Source of the DNA: Hyphomonadaceae bacterium
GTDB lineage: Bacteria; Pseudomonadota; Alphaproteobacteria; Caulobacterales; Maricaulaceae
Length of the DNA stretch: 64,000 nucleotides
NCBI GenBank assembly: GCA_013001295.1
Contig: JABDMW010000040.1
Location: 169,178-233,177, forward strand
Direction: 5' to 3'
The notes under the pieces: model-generated
The model's database searches: none
Told to the model about the DNA's origin: nothing
What the model saw: the letters and a program-made list of their open reading frames with translations, nothing else
Shown here: positions 53,185 to 62,011 of the stretch, one piece after another
Layout of the letters: every line of letters begins with the position of its first letter
How positions within the stretch are numbered: the stretch's first letter is position 1
Made by a program: the position numbers and the translations under genes

Positions 53185-55437
53185 ATGAAACTCAACCATG
53201 ACAAAATCATTGCGGCTGTGCGTAAAGGCGGCGGCCGGTTTGGCAAGCGTGAACTGGTACGCGAGCTTGGCCTTTCAGGCGAAGACCGTCGGGAGCTGCG
53301 CCACATGCTGAGCCAGATGGTCGAGAGCGGTAAATTGATCCGTACAGACCGCAAATCCTACCGGATGGCCGATGAACTTCCCAATGTCATGGTCTTGCGT
53401 ATCGATCATTTGGACACGCATGGCGATATGATCGGGATACCGGCGCGCTGGGACGGTGAAGGCGAACCGCCCCACATCCTGGTTATTGAAAAAACCAGTC
53501 ACAAAAAACCGGGCAAGCAGGCGGGCGCCAAACTGGGCGTCGGCAATCGGGCTTTGTGCAGGATTTCCAGGCATGGCGATGACTATCAAGCCGAGTTGAT
53601 CAAGGTTCTGGGCTCAGGCCCGAAGCGGGAATTGGGCGTTGTGATCAAAGGCGGGCGCGGCATGCGCATTCGCCCGGTCTCGAAGGGATCGCGCTATGAT
53701 TATCTGCCAGAGCGCGGTGTAAAACTGAATGCCCAAGATCTGGTCATGTTCGAGCTGACCTCTGCCCGTCATAAAGGCGACCGGATTGCCCGCATCGTCG
53801 AACATATCGGGACGGCCGATAGCCCGCGTGCGGCATCGATTATTTCGCTGTTTGAGCACAATGTACCGGTCGGATTCGAACCGCAGGAACTCAAAGCGGC
53901 AAAACGACTGAAATTGGTTGGCCTCGACAAGCACCGCGAAGACATTCGCGATGTGCCGCTCTTGACGATAGATCCGGAGGATGCCCGTGATTTCGATGAC
54001 GCGATTTTTGCCCATCCGGATACCGCCAAAGCCAATAAAGACGGCTGGGTTGTTTGGGTCGCGATTGCGGATGTGGCCGCCTATGTGCCGCCGGGCAGCG
54101 TGCTCGACAAAGGTGCATTTAAACGGGGAAATTCGGTGTATTTACCGGACCGGGTTGAGCCGATGCTCCCCGAAGAACTCTCCGCTGATCTGTGTTCTTT
54201 GCGCCCGAACGAAGACCGGGCCTGTCTGGCCGTGCGCATGCGGTTTAACGCTGAAGGTGATCAGATTGGCCATAAATTTGTACGCGGTTTGATGCGCTCG
54301 CATGCGCGTCTGACCTACGGGCAGGCCCAGACCATATTCGCGGATAATGCACCGGAGGATACTGCAAAAGCTGCCCTGCCCGTCGCCGATCATTTACGCG
54401 ATATTTTTAAAGCCTATCAATGCCTGCTTAAGGCCCGCGAACGCCGCGCACCCTTGAATATTGAAGTCCCGGAGCGGCGGGTGAAGGTGAATGAACGCGG
54501 CGAAGTGGTCAGCATCACAGTAAAAGATCGGTTTGATGCCCACAAGCTGGTCGAAGAATTTATGATCCAGGCCAATGTCTGCGCAGCCCAGGCGCTGGAT
54601 AAAAAGAAGGCAGATATGATCTGGCGTGACCACGAACCGCCGGAAATTGAGAAAGTACAAGGATTGGCCGACTTCCTGCCCGCTCTAGACCTTAAATGGT
54701 CAAAGGGCGAGCGCGTGACGACGCGTCGGTTCAATAAATTGCTGGCGGTTGCGGCGGAACGTGATCTGACGGAAACTGTCGGCATGAGCGTGCTCCGCAC
54801 TCAAATGAAGGCCTATTATTCACCGAAAAACGCTGGCCATTTTGGGCTCAATTTAACCCATTATACCCATTTCACATCACCGATCCGCCGCTATGCCGAT
54901 CTGATTGTACATCGAGCTCTTATCAAGACATTTGATTTGGGGGAAGACGGTACCAGCAAAGAAGAGGCCTCACGCCTTGCCGAAATATCGGAGCATATAT
55001 CAGATACCGAGCGAAGGGCCATGGCCGCCGAGCGTGACGCCAAAGACCGCTATATCGCCTCATATTTGAAAGATCGGATAGGCGCTTCATTTCATGGCCG
55101 CATAGCTGGCGTTACACGCGCAGGCCTGTTCGTGCAGTTGGATGAGACCGGCGCTGACGGGTTTGTTCCGATCAGCCAACTCGGGCTCGAGCGGTTCCTG
55201 TTCGATGAAAAGTCGAAATCCTTGATCGGAACGGAAACCGGCGGCACTTACAAATTCGGACGGCGGGTCGAAGTCAAGCTTATGGAAGCCATGCCGCTTA
55301 CGGGCGGGCTGATCTTCGAGGTTTTGACCCAGCCTGAGAAAGGCAAAATCCCGAAAAGGCGACCGCATCATGGCCACGGCTATGCCAAGCCCCATCGCGG
55401 TAAGCATAAACATAAGCACAAAGGCAGACGACGTTAG
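53185..55437 (+). CDS. rnr: Ribonuclease R
   Basis: 750 residues. N-terminal winged-helix and cold-shock regions, then RNB with catalytic DARDFDDAIF (metal Asps), PDRVEPMLPEELSADLCSL, YSPKNAGHFGLNLTHYTHFTSPIRRYADL, and an S1 domain (FHGRIAGVTRAGLFVQLDETGADGFV). The C-terminal tail is Lys/His-rich. It degrades structured RNA 3' to 5' and assists quality control. The NUDIX gene begins 8 bases later on the same strand and is likely cotranscribed. Confidence 0.97.
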   Translation: MKLNHDKIIAAVRKGGGRFGKRELVRELGLSGEDRRELRHMLSQMVESGKLIRTDRKSYRMADELPNVMVLRIDHLDTHGDMIGIPARWDGEGEPPHILVIEKTSHKKPGKQAGAKLGVGNRALCRISRHGDDYQAELIKVLGSGPKRELGVVIKGGRGMRIRPVSKGSRYDYLPERGVKLNAQDLVMFELTSARHKGDRIARIVEHIGTADSPRAASIISLFEHNVPVGFEPQELKAAKRLKLVGLDKHREDIRDVPLLTIDPEDARDFDDAIFAHPDTAKANKDGWVVWVAIADVAAYVPPGSVLDKGAFKRGNSVYLPDRVEPMLPEELSADLCSLRPNEDRACLAVRMRFNAEGDQIGHKFVRGLMRSHARLTYGQAQTIFADNAPEDTAKAALPVADHLRDIFKAYQCLLKARERRAPLNIEVPERRVKVNERGEVVSITVKDRFDAHKLVEEFMIQANVCAAQALDKKKADMIWRDHEPPEIEKVQGLADFLPALDLKWSKGERVTTRRFNKLLAVAAERDLTETVGMSVLRTQMKAYYSPKNAGHFGLNLTHYTHFTSPIRRYADLIVHRALIKTFDLGEDGTSKEEASRLAEISEHISDTERRAMAAERDAKDRYIASYLKDRIGASFHGRIAGVTRAGLFVQLDETGADGFVPISQLGLERFLFDEKSKSLIGTETGGTYKFGRRVEVKLMEAMPLTGGLIFEVLTQPEKGKIPKRRPHHGHGYAKPHRGKHKHKHKGRRR

Positions 55438-55445
55438 GTGCAGGG

Positions 55446-56171
55446 ATGAAGATGAAAATCCCGAAATCAATAGCCGGGCAGCGGGCCCCGCGCCCGAAAT
55501 TGGCCGCAACCATCGTATTGGTGAGGCATATCAATGGTTACCCGGAAATATTGATGGGCAAGCGCTCGAAAAAGCACGATTTCATGCCGTCAATCTTCGT
55601 GTTTCCCGGTGGACGCGTCGATCCCTCCGACAGTTTTGCCCCCAGTCGCGACCATATCAGCACCCGGACACGCGAAATTCTTGAAAAAGCGATGCCGCCG
55701 GCCCGGGCCCGGGCCTGTGTGATGGCAGCTGTCCGGGAAACCTTTGAAGAAACTTCGTTGGTATTAGGCACACCATTCGAACGCCGACCCCGCGCGATCA
55801 ATGATCCGTCATGGAAAGATTTTCACGCGACTGGGAATATTCCCGATATAAGTGATATCGAAGTTATGGCCCGTGCTATCACCCCGCCCCACCGCCATAA
55901 ACGTTTTGATACCTGGTTTTTTCTGGCCAAGCTGGATCCAAAAACAGCCAAAAGACCGATCAAAACCAGTCCCGAACTTGTGGAGATCGGCTGGTTCAGC
56001 TTCGAGCAGATTGAAGACCTGGAAATGCATCGGATGACAGAAATAATGATCGAAATTACGGAGAATTATCTTGAAACCGACAATCTGCCGCGCCAGGTGT
56101 TTTTCTCGCGCGCCGTGCACGGCAATCTCGAAATGTCAAAATTTCCTGAAACACTGATAAAAGCTGAATAG
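55446..56171 (+). CDS. NUDIX hydrolase
   Basis: 241 residues. Nudix signature RARACVMAAVRETFEETSLV with REX2EE (about 93-105). The N-terminus has a strand block KLAATIVLVRHINGYPEI and a FPGGRVDPSD entry to the fold, and the C-terminal part DTWFFLAKLDPKTAKRP a second strand pair, as in CoA-like or NTP-clearing NUDIX proteins. The substrate cannot be told. It follows rnr by 8 bases and is separated from rpmG by 76 bases. Confidence 0.88.
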   Translation: MKMKIPKSIAGQRAPRPKLAATIVLVRHINGYPEILMGKRSKKHDFMPSIFVFPGGRVDPSDSFAPSRDHISTRTREILEKAMPPARARACVMAAVRETFEETSLVLGTPFERRPRAINDPSWKDFHATGNIPDISDIEVMARAITPPHRHKRFDTWFFLAKLDPKTAKRPIKTSPELVEIGWFSFEQIEDLEMHRMTEIMIEITENYLETDNLPRQVFFSRAVHGNLEMSKFPETLIKAE

Positions 56172-56247
56172 AACCTGTCTTAACGGTTGACAGCCACAGA
56201 TTCGCAAGTATGTTCCGCGCTTCAGATTTAGCGTAAGGAAAAACGCC

Positions 56248-56415
56248 ATGGCGAAGCCAACAACAGTTAAAATCCGTTTGAATTCCACAGCTGGAACCGG
56301 ATATTTTTACGTCACAAAGAAAAATGCGCGCACAATGACCGATAAAATGGTCAAGAAAAAGTACGACCCGGTTGTACGCAAGCATGTGGATTTTAAAGAA
56401 GGCAAGATCAAATAG
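56248..56415 (+). CDS. rpmG: 50S ribosomal protein L33
   Basis: 55 residues, the typical length, with [20 protein letters not shown] and [15 protein letters not shown]. It lacks the zinc CxxC pair, so it is the C-minus, zinc-free type. The gene starts at ATG behind AAGGAAAAAC. An intrinsic terminator follows at 56452-56476. It sits convergent to pleD, the same neighbourhood seen in Caulobacter-type genomes. Confidence 0.95.
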   Translation: MAKPTTVKIRLNSTAGTGYFYVTKKNARTMTDKMVKKKYDPVVRKHVDFKEGKIK

Positions 56416-56451
56416 ATCAGTGATCAGCTTTTGTGAAATAACGGAGAAATC

Positions 56452-56476
56452 AGCCGCTTATCAAGCGGCTTTTTTT
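56452..56476 (+). terminator. Intrinsic terminator of rpmG
   Basis: AGCCGCTT / AAGCGGCT stem, ATC loop, TTTTTT run. It overlaps the last codons of the converging pleD gene, whose stop is at 56461-56463. Confidence 0.9.
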
Positions 56477-57819
56477 ATGATTGCGGCTTCAACACGGTCA
56501 CGACCATTCTGTTTAGCCCGGTAAAGGGCATCGTCAGCCCGCTTAAACACGTCCCGGAAATGATCGCCATCAAAGACTTCTGCCACGCCGGCACTGATCG
56601 TCACATTGATCGCTTTTCGACCCACTTTAATCGTTGATCCACCCAACAGCGCACGAATACGGTCGGCCGCCATCATTGCATCTTCCTGTTTGGTGTCCGG
56701 CATGGCCACGATAAATTCTTCTCCGCCGTAGCGGCTCAAAACGTCTATAGAGCGGACATTGGTCGCTAACCGGGCAGCGACTTCTTGTAATACCTTGTCA
56801 CCGACATCATGGCCCAGCATATCATTAACGCGTTTGAATTTATCAACGTCGAAAACGACCAGGCTGAACGGTGAACCTGTGTCCGAAAGCTGCGCAAAAA
56901 GCGGTGCGATTGAGCGGTCCATATAGCGCCGGTTTCCAATGCCTGTTAGGGGATCTGTAACCACCATTTCCAGGCTTTCGTTAAAATTTTCCTTCAAATT
57001 GTCGGCATAAAATTTTCGTTTCAATTGCGTACTGACCCGGGCAACAAGTTCTTGTGCTTCGATAGGGCGCATCAGCGTATCATTGATACCAATATCATAT
57101 GCCCGCACTAATCGTGCTTCATCGTCGACCTGTCCAATCGCCAGGATCGGTAAATCGCGGGTCCGTGCCTCAGAACGCAAGCGTGCGCAAAACCTGAGCC
57201 CATCAAATTTCTCGGAAATCAAACTGACGATGGTCAAATCGGCTCTGATCGCTTTTTTAAGCGCAACAACAGGATCTGTCTCCATGGCAATATTGTTGTT
57301 CGCTTTCAAGGACTTCGCCAAAAACTCCATTTTGCGCTCATTGTCATCGACAATAAGAATGTTACCCGCACGTTGGGAAAGTTCGTCAAGAACAGGTTTA
57401 GAGCGTTCAATCGTATTGCCCGTATGACTTAACAACTGGTCAGTGACCATTTTTAATCGAAGCAAGGATTTTACGCGTGCCATCAAATTAAAATCGTCAA
57501 TCGGCTTGGTGATGAAATCGTCAGCGCCGGCTTCCAGTCCCCGAATACGGTCCCTGCTCTCTTCGAGGGCCGTCACCATCACGACCGGTATATGCCAGGT
57601 CTGTGGATTGCTTTTTAAGCGTTTGCACACTTCAAAACCGCTCATCCCCGGCATCATCGCATCTAATAGAATGAGATCAACGATTTGATTGTCGGCGATT
57701 TCAAGTGCTTCGACGCCACTCGTTGCCGTCAGCACATCGTAATAATGCGCGGCAAGCTTGACCTCGAGGAAATGGAGATTTGGAGCCAGGTCGTCAACAA
57801 CGAGAATACGCGCACTCAT
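56461..57819 (-). CDS. pleD: Diguanylate cyclase response regulator PleD
   Basis: 452 residues. Receiver 1 (about 1-125) has the acidic pair, D53 (in LILLDAMMPG) and Lys in ITKPID. Receiver 2 (about 150-270) has lost its phosphoacceptor: the place reads LTIVSLISEKFDG. The C-terminal GGDEF domain carries GGEEF in SRYGGEEFIVAMPD, with the RxxD inhibitory site RSID five residues before it. So it should make cyclic-di-GMP and be product-inhibited. In Caulobacter PleD is phosphorylated by PleC/DivJ and localises to the stalked pole. divK lies 9 bases upstream. Confidence 0.95.
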   Translation of the reverse strand: MSARILVVDDLAPNLHFLEVKLAAHYYDVLTATSGVEALEIADNQIVDLILLDAMMPGMSGFEVCKRLKSNPQTWHIPVVMVTALEESRDRIRGLEAGADDFITKPIDDFNLMARVKSLLRLKMVTDQLLSHTGNTIERSKPVLDELSQRAGNILIVDDNERKMEFLAKSLKANNNIAMETDPVVALKKAIRADLTIVSLISEKFDGLRFCARLRSEARTRDLPILAIGQVDDEARLVRAYDIGINDTLMRPIEAQELVARVSTQLKRKFYADNLKENFNESLEMVVTDPLTGIGNRRYMDRSIAPLFAQLSDTGSPFSLVVFDVDKFKRVNDMLGHDVGDKVLQEVAARLATNVRSIDVLSRYGGEEFIVAMPDTKQEDAMMAADRIRALLGGSTIKVGRKAINVTISAGVAEVFDGDHFRDVFKRADDALYRAKQNGRDRVEAAIIKKAA

Positions 57820-57828
57820 GTCGGACCC

Positions 57829-58194
57829 CTAGCCCAGGAATTTGCGGATCGTCGCCAGAAATGTTGTCACCGTAATCGGTTTGGAAATATAGGCCTGACA
57901 GCCGCCGTCCCGAATGCGTTTCTCATCCCCCTTCATGGCGAATGCAGTGACAGCCACGACCGGAATATCAGCAAGATTTTTATCGTCCTTGATCCATTTG
58001 GTGACTTCAAGGCCTGACACTTCCGGCAGTTGAATATCCATCAAAATCAGATCGGGTTTATATTTTTTGGCGATATCGATTGCCTTCAGACCTTCGCGCG
58101 TTTGCCGCGTTTCGTATCCGTGCGCCCCCAACAAATCTGAAAAGAGCTTCATATTCAGCTCATTGTCTTCGACGATTAGAATTTTTTTGGGCAT
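57829..58194 (-). CDS. divK: Single-domain response regulator DivK
   Basis: 121 residues from the ATG of [18 protein letters not shown]; two upstream ATG/GTG codons (to 58215) are open but not conserved. The whole protein is a receiver with D9/D10-type acidic pocket, D53 in [10 protein letters not shown], Thr in VAVTAFAM and Lys in YISKPI. The sequence [19 protein letters not shown] is almost identical to Caulobacter DivK. Controls polarity and CtrA activity through DivJ/PleC. It is the first gene of the operon with pleD. Confidence 0.95.
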   Translation of the reverse strand: MPKKILIVEDNELNMKLFSDLLGAHGYETRQTREGLKAIDIAKKYKPDLILMDIQLPEVSGLEVTKWIKDDKNLADIPVVAVTAFAMKGDEKRIRDGGCQAYISKPITVTTFLATIRKFLG

Positions 58195-58321
58195 AGCTTG
58201 CAACATATCGACCATTTCACCTGATTACGCTTTGCGCGTTTTTTGATTGTCCCTATTAAACACCAATAACCTTAATCAACGGTGTCCTTGTGAGTAAGGA
58301 ATTGTTAGGTTCTGGACTTTG

Positions 58322-58336
58322 GAACGTATCAAGAAC
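58322..58336 (+). promoter_or_regulatory. LexA (SOS) operator of dinB
   Basis: GAAC GTATCAA GAAC: two GAAC direct repeats separated by exactly seven bases, the alphaproteobacterial LexA box (GTTC-N7-GTTC on the other strand). It lies 48-62 bases before the dinB start, where a repressor would block transcription. The partner gene fits SOS control. Confidence 0.75.
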
Positions 58337-58383
58337 ATAATAAAAAACGGTAAAGACATTGTTTTCAGTTTATAGCCATAGAT

Positions 58384-59691
58384 ATGCAGACATTAAGCAC
58401 GGATAATTCAGGATATTGTCGCGATTGTGGCAGTCGTGCAACTGCACGTGCTCAAATCTGTCCGCAGTGCAATTCTCACAAGCTTTTGTTTCATCCCGAA
58501 CTTCATGATCTTTCCATCGCACATGTTGATTGTGACGCGTTCTACGCGTCTGTCGAAAAGCGCGACAACCCAGACCTTGTCGACAAGCCGGTGATCATTG
58601 GCGGTAGAAAACGTGGTGTGGTTTCCGCTGCCTGTTACGTCGCTCGCGTTTACGGTGTGCATTCCGCCATGCCTATGTTTAAAGCGCTGAAAGTCTGCCC
58701 ACATGCCGTTGTCATTCGTCCGGACATTTCGAAATACAGCTATGAGGGCCAACGGATCAAAAAAATGATGCTGGACCTGACCCCATCGGTGCAGTCCCTT
58801 TCCATCGACGAAGCCTTCATGGATCTCACCGGCACCGAACGCCTTCATGGCGGACCACCTATCTCGGCATTAATCAGATTGCAGCGCGATATTTTTAAAG
58901 AAGTTGGCGTAACCGTTAGTGTTGGATTGTCCTATAATAAGTTTTTGGCCAAAACCGCATCTGATCTGGATAAGCCCAACGGATTTTCCGTGATTGGACG
59001 CGCGGAAGCTCTCGAATTTCTGGCGCCAAAACCAGTGGACTTTATTTTCGGTGTCGGACCTGCATTTAAACGAAGCCTCAATAAACGTGGCATTGTGACT
59101 ATCGCCGACGTGCGGCAACGATCAGATACCGAAATGATGAAAAATTTTGGTGAAGCAGGCTTGCGATTGGCACAATTGGCACGGGCCGAAGATTTTCGGC
59201 CGGTCAAATCGGAAAGTGTTCGCAAAAGCATATCCAGTGAAATCACATTTAACACCGATATCGGCGATGAAACTGAACTTGCAGATCGGCTGTGGCAGGT
59301 TTGTGTCCAAACGGCAGATCGGGCGAAGGCCAAAAACATGGCAGGGTATGTCGTGACAATGAAACTGAAAACAAAGGATTTTAAATCACTGACGCGTCGG
59401 CGCAAATTGGCGGAGCCGGTTCAATTGGCGGATACAATTTTCCACACATGTTTGCCCCTGTTGCAGGCGGAAATTAACGGCGTGAATGCACATCGCAAAT
59501 TTCGTCTAATCGGTGCAGGTATTTCTGAACTCTGCGCGCCTGTTGGCGATGCAGGTGATTTGCTCGACCCACAAGCGAGCAAGCGCGGGAAGGCTGAACG
59601 CGCCAGCGATCTGGCCCGCGCAAAATTTGGTAAAGATGCGATCGTCACCGGACGGACATTGCGCCGTAAAACCAAACCAACTGATACCTAG
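58384..59691 (+). CDS. dinB: DNA polymerase IV with N-terminal zinc ribbon
   Basis: 435 residues. N-terminal CRDC and CPQC (C12, C15, C26, C29) form a zinc ribbon; this extension is common in alphaproteobacterial DinB. The catalytic palm has DCDAFYASVE (D49, D51) and SIDEAFMDL (D142, E143), the steric-gate region follows DCDAF with Tyr, and the little-finger domain ends near residue 385. No clear beta-clamp motif was seen at the tail. Y-family translesion polymerase under LexA control. Confidence 0.95.
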   Translation: MQTLSTDNSGYCRDCGSRATARAQICPQCNSHKLLFHPELHDLSIAHVDCDAFYASVEKRDNPDLVDKPVIIGGRKRGVVSAACYVARVYGVHSAMPMFKALKVCPHAVVIRPDISKYSYEGQRIKKMMLDLTPSVQSLSIDEAFMDLTGTERLHGGPPISALIRLQRDIFKEVGVTVSVGLSYNKFLAKTASDLDKPNGFSVIGRAEALEFLAPKPVDFIFGVGPAFKRSLNKRGIVTIADVRQRSDTEMMKNFGEAGLRLAQLARAEDFRPVKSESVRKSISSEITFNTDIGDETELADRLWQVCVQTADRAKAKNMAGYVVTMKLKTKDFKSLTRRRKLAEPVQLADTIFHTCLPLLQAEINGVNAHRKFRLIGAGISELCAPVGDAGDLLDPQASKRGKAERASDLARAKFGKDAIVTGRTLRRKTKPTDT

Positions 59692-59697
59692 ATTTAA

Positions 59698-61434
59698 CTA
59701 TTCCGCCGCATGCGGCAGGTCATCCACTCGGCCAACCTGATACCCGGTCGGCACTCGAATCTCATCGACCATGTCCTGGATGTGTTGTGGCGGTGGCGGC
59801 GTTAATCGCGAGACGACCAAAGAAACCGAAAAATTCAAGATCATACCGATTGATCCGATCCCTTCTGGCGAAATGCCAAACAACCAGTTTTGGTCAGCTG
59901 GCGGACGTCCGTCAAAGAATTTGAACTTGATGATATAGCTGGCGGTGAAGAACAGTCCGACGAGCATGCCTGCGATGGCGCCTTCCTTGTTCATCCGCTT
60001 GTCAAAAATGCCAAGCAACAATATCGGGAAGAAACTGGCGGCCGCTAATCCAAAGGCGAAAGCAACGACCTGGGCGACAAATCCGAGCGGGTAAATCCCA
60101 AGCATGCCAGCAAGAACAACCGCCACGCCAGCTGCAATCCGCGCCAATCTGAGCTCTTGCTTATCGGTCATGTTTTTAAACAATAGCTTTCGCCCAATAT
60201 CGTGACTGATAGATGAGGATATCACCAAGAGAAGACCTGCAGCGGTGGAAAGGGCTGCTGCCAATCCTCCAGCCACGACAAGGCCAATAACCCATCCGGG
60301 TAGGTTGGCAATTTGAGGATTGGCCAAGACCATGATGTCTCGGTTGACTGTGACCTCATTTTCATCGCCTGCCAGATATTGAAGTTTGCCGTCACCGTTC
60401 TTGTCGTCCCATCCGACGAGGTCTGTTTGTTCCCAGTCTTTAAACCAGTCCGGTGTTAGCTTTGCGCCGTCTTGCGCATCGGCAACTTCATATGTCGACT
60501 CGTGTACAGTATCGATGAAATTATAGCGCGCGAAAGCCCCAACCGCCGGTGCGGTTGTGTAGAGCAGCGCAATAAAGAACAAGGCCCAACCCGCTGATTT
60601 TCGTGCACCGGCAGCTGACGGAACTGTGAAGAACCGAATAATTACATGGGGTAATCCTGCGGTTCCAACCATCAATGCTAATGTGATAAAGAATACATCC
60701 TGCGTTGACTTAGTATTGTCGGTGTAAGCTTTAAAGCCCAAATCCGTGACGACTTGATTGAGCTTTGACAGCATAGAAATATCTGTTCCTTTGACGTCGC
60801 TGATAAAGCCCAATTGCGGGATCGCATTCCCGGTGATCATCAACGAGATAAAGATCGCCGGCACGAGATAGGCGAAGATCAAAACGCAGTATTGGGCAAC
60901 TTGTGTGTAGGTGATGCCTTTCATACCGCCCAGAACGGCGTAGAAAAACACAATCCCCATCCCTATGAAAACGCCAAGTTCGAATGGCACGCCGAGGAAG
61001 CTTGAAAAAGCAACACCAACGCCTTTCATTTGCCCGGCGATATAGGTGAAAGATACAAAAAGCGCACACAGCGCAGCAACCGTTCGAGCCGTATCAGAAT
61101 AGTATCGGTCACCGACAAAATCCGGAACGGTAAATTTGCCAAACTTTCGCAAATAAGGGGCAAATAAAAGAGCGAGCAAGACATATCCGCCGGTCCAACC
61201 CATCAAATAAACGGATCCGCTATAGCCCATAAATGCTATGAGTCCGGCCATAGAGATAAAGCTGGCTGCGCTCATCCAGTCTGCTGCGGTCGCCATCCCA
61301 TTGAGGAGCGGCGGGACATCATGGCCGGCAACATAGAAATCGTCCGTCGATCCTGCACGCGACCAAATGGCAATGCCGATATAGAGGCTGAAAGTTCCTA
61401 TAACAAAGAACCAGGTCCAGAAATTCGCATCCAT
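59698..61434 (-). CDS. Sodium:solute symporter, VC_2705 type
   Basis: 578 residues with about 13 membrane helices. Family blocks SAASFISMAGLIAFMGYSGS, FTYIAGQMKGVGVAFSSFLG and GLAAALSTAAGLLLVISSS are present. Between helices 8 and 9 an extracytoplasmic loop contains an EF-hand-like DKNGDGKLQYLAGDE, a known feature of this subgroup. Probably a sodium-coupled acetate or short-carboxylate transporter (ActP-like) by family. The small DUF4212 protein gene lies 9 bases upstream on the same strand. Confidence 0.9.
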   Translation of the reverse strand: MDANFWTWFFVIGTFSLYIGIAIWSRAGSTDDFYVAGHDVPPLLNGMATAADWMSAASFISMAGLIAFMGYSGSVYLMGWTGGYVLLALLFAPYLRKFGKFTVPDFVGDRYYSDTARTVAALCALFVSFTYIAGQMKGVGVAFSSFLGVPFELGVFIGMGIVFFYAVLGGMKGITYTQVAQYCVLIFAYLVPAIFISLMITGNAIPQLGFISDVKGTDISMLSKLNQVVTDLGFKAYTDNTKSTQDVFFITLALMVGTAGLPHVIIRFFTVPSAAGARKSAGWALFFIALLYTTAPAVGAFARYNFIDTVHESTYEVADAQDGAKLTPDWFKDWEQTDLVGWDDKNGDGKLQYLAGDENEVTVNRDIMVLANPQIANLPGWVIGLVVAGGLAAALSTAAGLLLVISSSISHDIGRKLLFKNMTDKQELRLARIAAGVAVVLAGMLGIYPLGFVAQVVAFAFGLAAASFFPILLLGIFDKRMNKEGAIAGMLVGLFFTASYIIKFKFFDGRPPADQNWLFGISPEGIGSIGMILNFSVSLVVSRLTPPPPQHIQDMVDEIRVPTGYQVGRVDDLPHAAE

Positions 61435-61443
61435 AACCGGGCC

Positions 61444-61737
61444 TTATTCTTCGTCGTCCGCGATACCATGCTGTTTTTCGATAGCATGCATGCGACGGAT
61501 ATAAATGACGATCAGGATCAGGAACACATAGATGGCGCCTTGCTGGGCAAACCAGAAACCCAAGGGAGCTCCGCCAATCGAGAATTGATCGAGAAAAGGT
61601 CGAAACAGAATGCCAAAACCATAGGAGACAAGTGCCCACACAAAGAGAAGTTTGATCATTAAGGAAATATTCGCGCGCCAATAAGACGCGACGGCTTTTT
61701 CATCAATAATTTTCTTGTCTGAACCGTCCGTATTCAT
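61444..61737 (-). CDS. DUF4212 small subunit of the symporter
   Basis: 97 residues. Two hydrophobic helices (about 25-45 and 62-82) with the family block YWRANISLMIKLLFVWALVS and QQGAIYVFLILIVIYIRRM. DUF4212 proteins are always encoded just before VC_2705-type symporters and probably form a complex with them. Charged cytoplasmic ends. Confidence 0.92.
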   Translation of the reverse strand: MNTDGSDKKIIDEKAVASYWRANISLMIKLLFVWALVSYGFGILFRPFLDQFSIGGAPLGFWFAQQGAIYVFLILIVIYIRRMHAIEKQHGIADDEE

Positions 61738-61832
61738 GGTGTCCCCACTCCCTCATATTGTCTGCTAATTTTGTGACAAGCTTTTCACCGCGATGCAAGC
61801 CAGATTAGAAAAGGGATCATTCGAATATACGC

Positions 61833-61875
61833 ATAAAAAAAGACCAACAAACGGTATAAACGTTTAATTGGTCTT
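61833..61875 (-). terminator. Hairpin and T run upstream of the symporter pair
   Basis: AAGACCAA / TTGGTCTT stem (61840-61847 with 61868-61875), inner AAACG/CGTTT pairing, then on the minus strand TTTTTTTA, a good intrinsic terminator. It lies 96 bases before the DUF4212 start. A leftward transcript from further upstream would be ended before the symporter genes, so attenuation, or the end of a short antisense RNA to the AraC gene promoter, is possible. A 17-codon frame (61918-61971, minus) precedes it but has no ribosome-binding site. Confidence 0.6.
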
Positions 61876-61936
61876 CTTGCGCCCCAAGATATATTAGGAA
61901 TACTCTAAAGTGGGACTTTATGCAATGGCTAATTTG

Positions 61937-61942
61937 TATAAT
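61937..61942 (+). promoter_or_regulatory. -10-like hexamer of the AraC-family gene
   Basis: A perfect TATAAT stands about 70 bases before the start of the regulator gene. The -35 region is not clear. Confidence 0.35.
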
Positions 61943-62011
61943 TTCTTGTCTTTATAGGCCAAAATTGTCATAACTATACGTAATCCCGGAAATAGAGGGA
62001 AATAGCCGCCA

